Part shown: piece after piece, positions 5,748 through 6,908 of the stretch
Layout: each line of letters begins with the position of its first letter
Numbering within the stretch: position 1 is the first letter of the stretch
NCBI GenBank assembly: GCA_934654765.1
Contig: CAKUGX010000099.1
Coordinates: 1-6,908, forward strand
Direction of reading: 5' to 3'
From: an uncultured Collinsella sp.
GTDB taxonomy: Bacteria > Actinomycetota > Coriobacteriia > Coriobacteriales > Coriobacteriaceae
Length of the DNA stretch: 6,908 bases
Position numbers and translations under genes: made by a program
Notes under the pieces: model-generated
Databases searched by the model: none
What the model saw: only the letters and a program-made list of their open reading frames with translations
What the model was told of the DNA's origin: nothing

Positions 5748-6815
5748 ATGGCTACCCCTAAGATTTCCGTTGTCGTTCCCATCTATAAGGTGGAGGAGTG
5801 CCTGGCATGGTGCCTGGACTCCCTGCTTGCGCAGGACATGCCCGATTGGGAGGGCGTGCTGGTCAACGATGGCTCGCCGGACGGATCGCGCGACATCGCG
5901 GTTGCCTTCTGCGAAAAGGACGCGCGCTTTACTCTGGTCGATAAGGAGAACGGCGGTCTGTCGAGCGCGCGTAATGCGGGTATCGCCGCGTCCACGGCGC
6001 CTATCGTTGCGTTCTTGGATTCCGACGACCGCTTTACGCCCGACGCGTTCCGCATGATCGTCGATGCCTTTGAGCGTGAGGGCTGCGACGTTTTGACCTT
6101 TGGCGCGAATCCGTATCCGCTGGAGGCGGGGTATCCGTGGCTTAACTATGTGTTGAGCCCGCGCGATGTTTCGTTTGAGGGCTATAGCTCTGACCTGCTG
6201 TTTAAGGAAGCGTCTCGTCCCTTTGCGTGGCGTACCGCCTGCAAGCGTGAGTTTTTGCTCAACAACGAGATCGTGTTCGACGAAACCGTCAAGTATGGCG
6301 AGGACCAGGTCTTTGACTTTGCCGTGTACGGTCGTTCACGTAAGACCACGCTCATTTCGAACAAGCTGTACGACTACCGTGTGGCGCGCAAGGGCTCGCT
6401 TATGGACACCATGCGCTACGACGACGAGACACGTCTGCTGGAACATGTGAAGATTTACTCCGCGGTGCTGACGGACTGGCAGCGCGACGGTCTCGATGCT
6501 CAGCATGCCGAGGACCTGGCGTACTTCCTGTGCGATCTGGTGCTGTACGATGCGCTCAGGTTGCTGGGTTCGGACTGTGGCAAGGTGTTTGCTGCTGTTG
6601 CTGCGGCGCTTGCCGACTCTGCTGTGGGCAGCGATGCTGCGCTCGCACAATGTGCTCCTTCTGTTTCCGCCATGGTGCGTGTGGCGCTTACCAGCAAGGC
6701 CCCCGATACCCGTGCGTGCAAAAAGCTCATGTTCGATTACGATGTCTTGAGGTTTGGGCGCTTGGGCGCATGCAAGCGTATGGCCGCGAATGCCCTGGGA
6801 AAGCGAGAAGTGTAG
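5748..6815 (+). CDS. Family-2 glycosyltransferase, type B, second copy
   Basis: The product has 355 residues from ATG 5748 (the TTG at 5742 would add two residues). Motifs: KISVVVPIYKVEECL (5-19), LVNDGSPDGS (38-47), NGGLSSARNAG (68-78), FLDSDDRF (89-96) with the D-x-D metal site, YGEDQVFDF (183-191) with the likely catalytic base, and LYDYRVARKGS (207-217). It aligns end to end with the type B gene at 3502-4542, including the shared DW...DL motif of the helical C-terminal region (around 243-270). Residues 281-310 are unusually alanine- and serine-rich, and this segment uses GCT and TCT codons more than its surroundings. It is a cytoplasmic enzyme with no membrane helix; donor and acceptor are unknown. 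It is the second member of the second A-B pair, and the next gene begins right after its stop. Confidence 0.92.
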   Translation: MATPKISVVVPIYKVEECLAWCLDSLLAQDMPDWEGVLVNDGSPDGSRDIAVAFCEKDARFTLVDKENGGLSSARNAGIAASTAPIVAFLDSDDRFTPDAFRMIVDAFEREGCDVLTFGANPYPLEAGYPWLNYVLSPRDVSFEGYSSDLLFKEASRPFAWRTACKREFLLNNEIVFDETVKYGEDQVFDFAVYGRSRKTTLISNKLYDYRVARKGSLMDTMRYDDETRLLEHVKIYSAVLTDWQRDGLDAQHAEDLAYFLCDLVLYDALRLLGSDCGKVFAAVAAALADSAVGSDAALAQCAPSVSAMVRVALTSKAPDTRACKKLMFDYDVLRFGRLGACKRMAANALGKREV

Positions 6816-6908
6816 ATGAGTATCAAGCGTTTGACACTTTGCCGCAGCCAGGGTCGTCTGTTCGTCCTGCTTCGCTTTGCCGGCAAGGATGTCGCGGATA
6901 TTATTGAG
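6816..6908 (+). CDS. Start of an unidentified gene, cut by the window edge
   Basis: ATG at 6816 directly follows the TAG of the type B transferase, and the frame stays open for 31 codons to the end of the window. The visible residues start MSIKRLTLCRSQGRLFVLLR and are basic then mildly hydrophobic, with no recognisable motif. A purine-rich GAGAAG a few bases upstream may serve as ribosome binding site, and zero-gap placement suggests translational coupling. By position it is likely another glycan assembly gene, but its family cannot be told from 31 residues. Confidence 0.6.
   Translation, partial: MSIKRLTLCRSQGRLFVLLRFAGKDVADIIE

Overview
The window is GC-rich, densely coded and entirely chromosomal in character. 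It has no transposase, phage, CRISPR, tRNA or rRNA signal. Codon use (GC-rich third positions), TTG starts behind strong AGGAG sites, and run-on families of small family-2 glycosyltransferases beside a membrane O-acyltransferase suggest a Gram-positive actinobacterium. A gut Coriobacteriia member such as Collinsella is the best guess, but this is inferred from style and not from a marker gene.

Layout. On the minus strand are two genes: a GlfT-like family-2 glycosyltransferase (1-979, C-terminus cut off by the window edge) and, upstream of it, an acyltransferase-3 membrane protein (1150-2280). A 111-bp divergent intergenic region (2281-2391) carries two back-to-back promoter candidates, a perfect 14-bp palindrome between them and a tandem 9-bp repeat. 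On the plus strand follow four consecutive family-2 glycosyltransferases (2392-3495, 3502-4542, 4617-5735, 5748-6815), then the first 31 codons of another gene (6816-6908) that starts directly after the preceding stop codon.

The four plus-strand glycosyltransferases alternate between two subtypes. Type A (first and third) has an E-S-D-D metal motif, an SGYGDSMNRG motif and a TTG start. Type B (second and fourth) has D-A-D-D or D-S-D-D, NxGxSxARNAG and an ATG start. The A-B-A-B order, with a promoter-like leader before each A gene, is best explained by duplication of a two-gene module. The two A genes share a 234-bp block with only 18 mismatches in the nucleotide-sugar-binding half, while the second half has diverged strongly, including at synonymous sites. 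This is the pattern expected from gene conversion.

Together the genes look like part of a locus that builds and decorates a cell-surface glycan: cytoplasmic transferases add sugars one after another and a membrane acyltransferase modifies the product. The sugar identities, the acceptor and the polymer cannot be read from the sequence. No polymerase, flippase, ABC transporter or nucleotide-sugar synthesis gene lies in the window.
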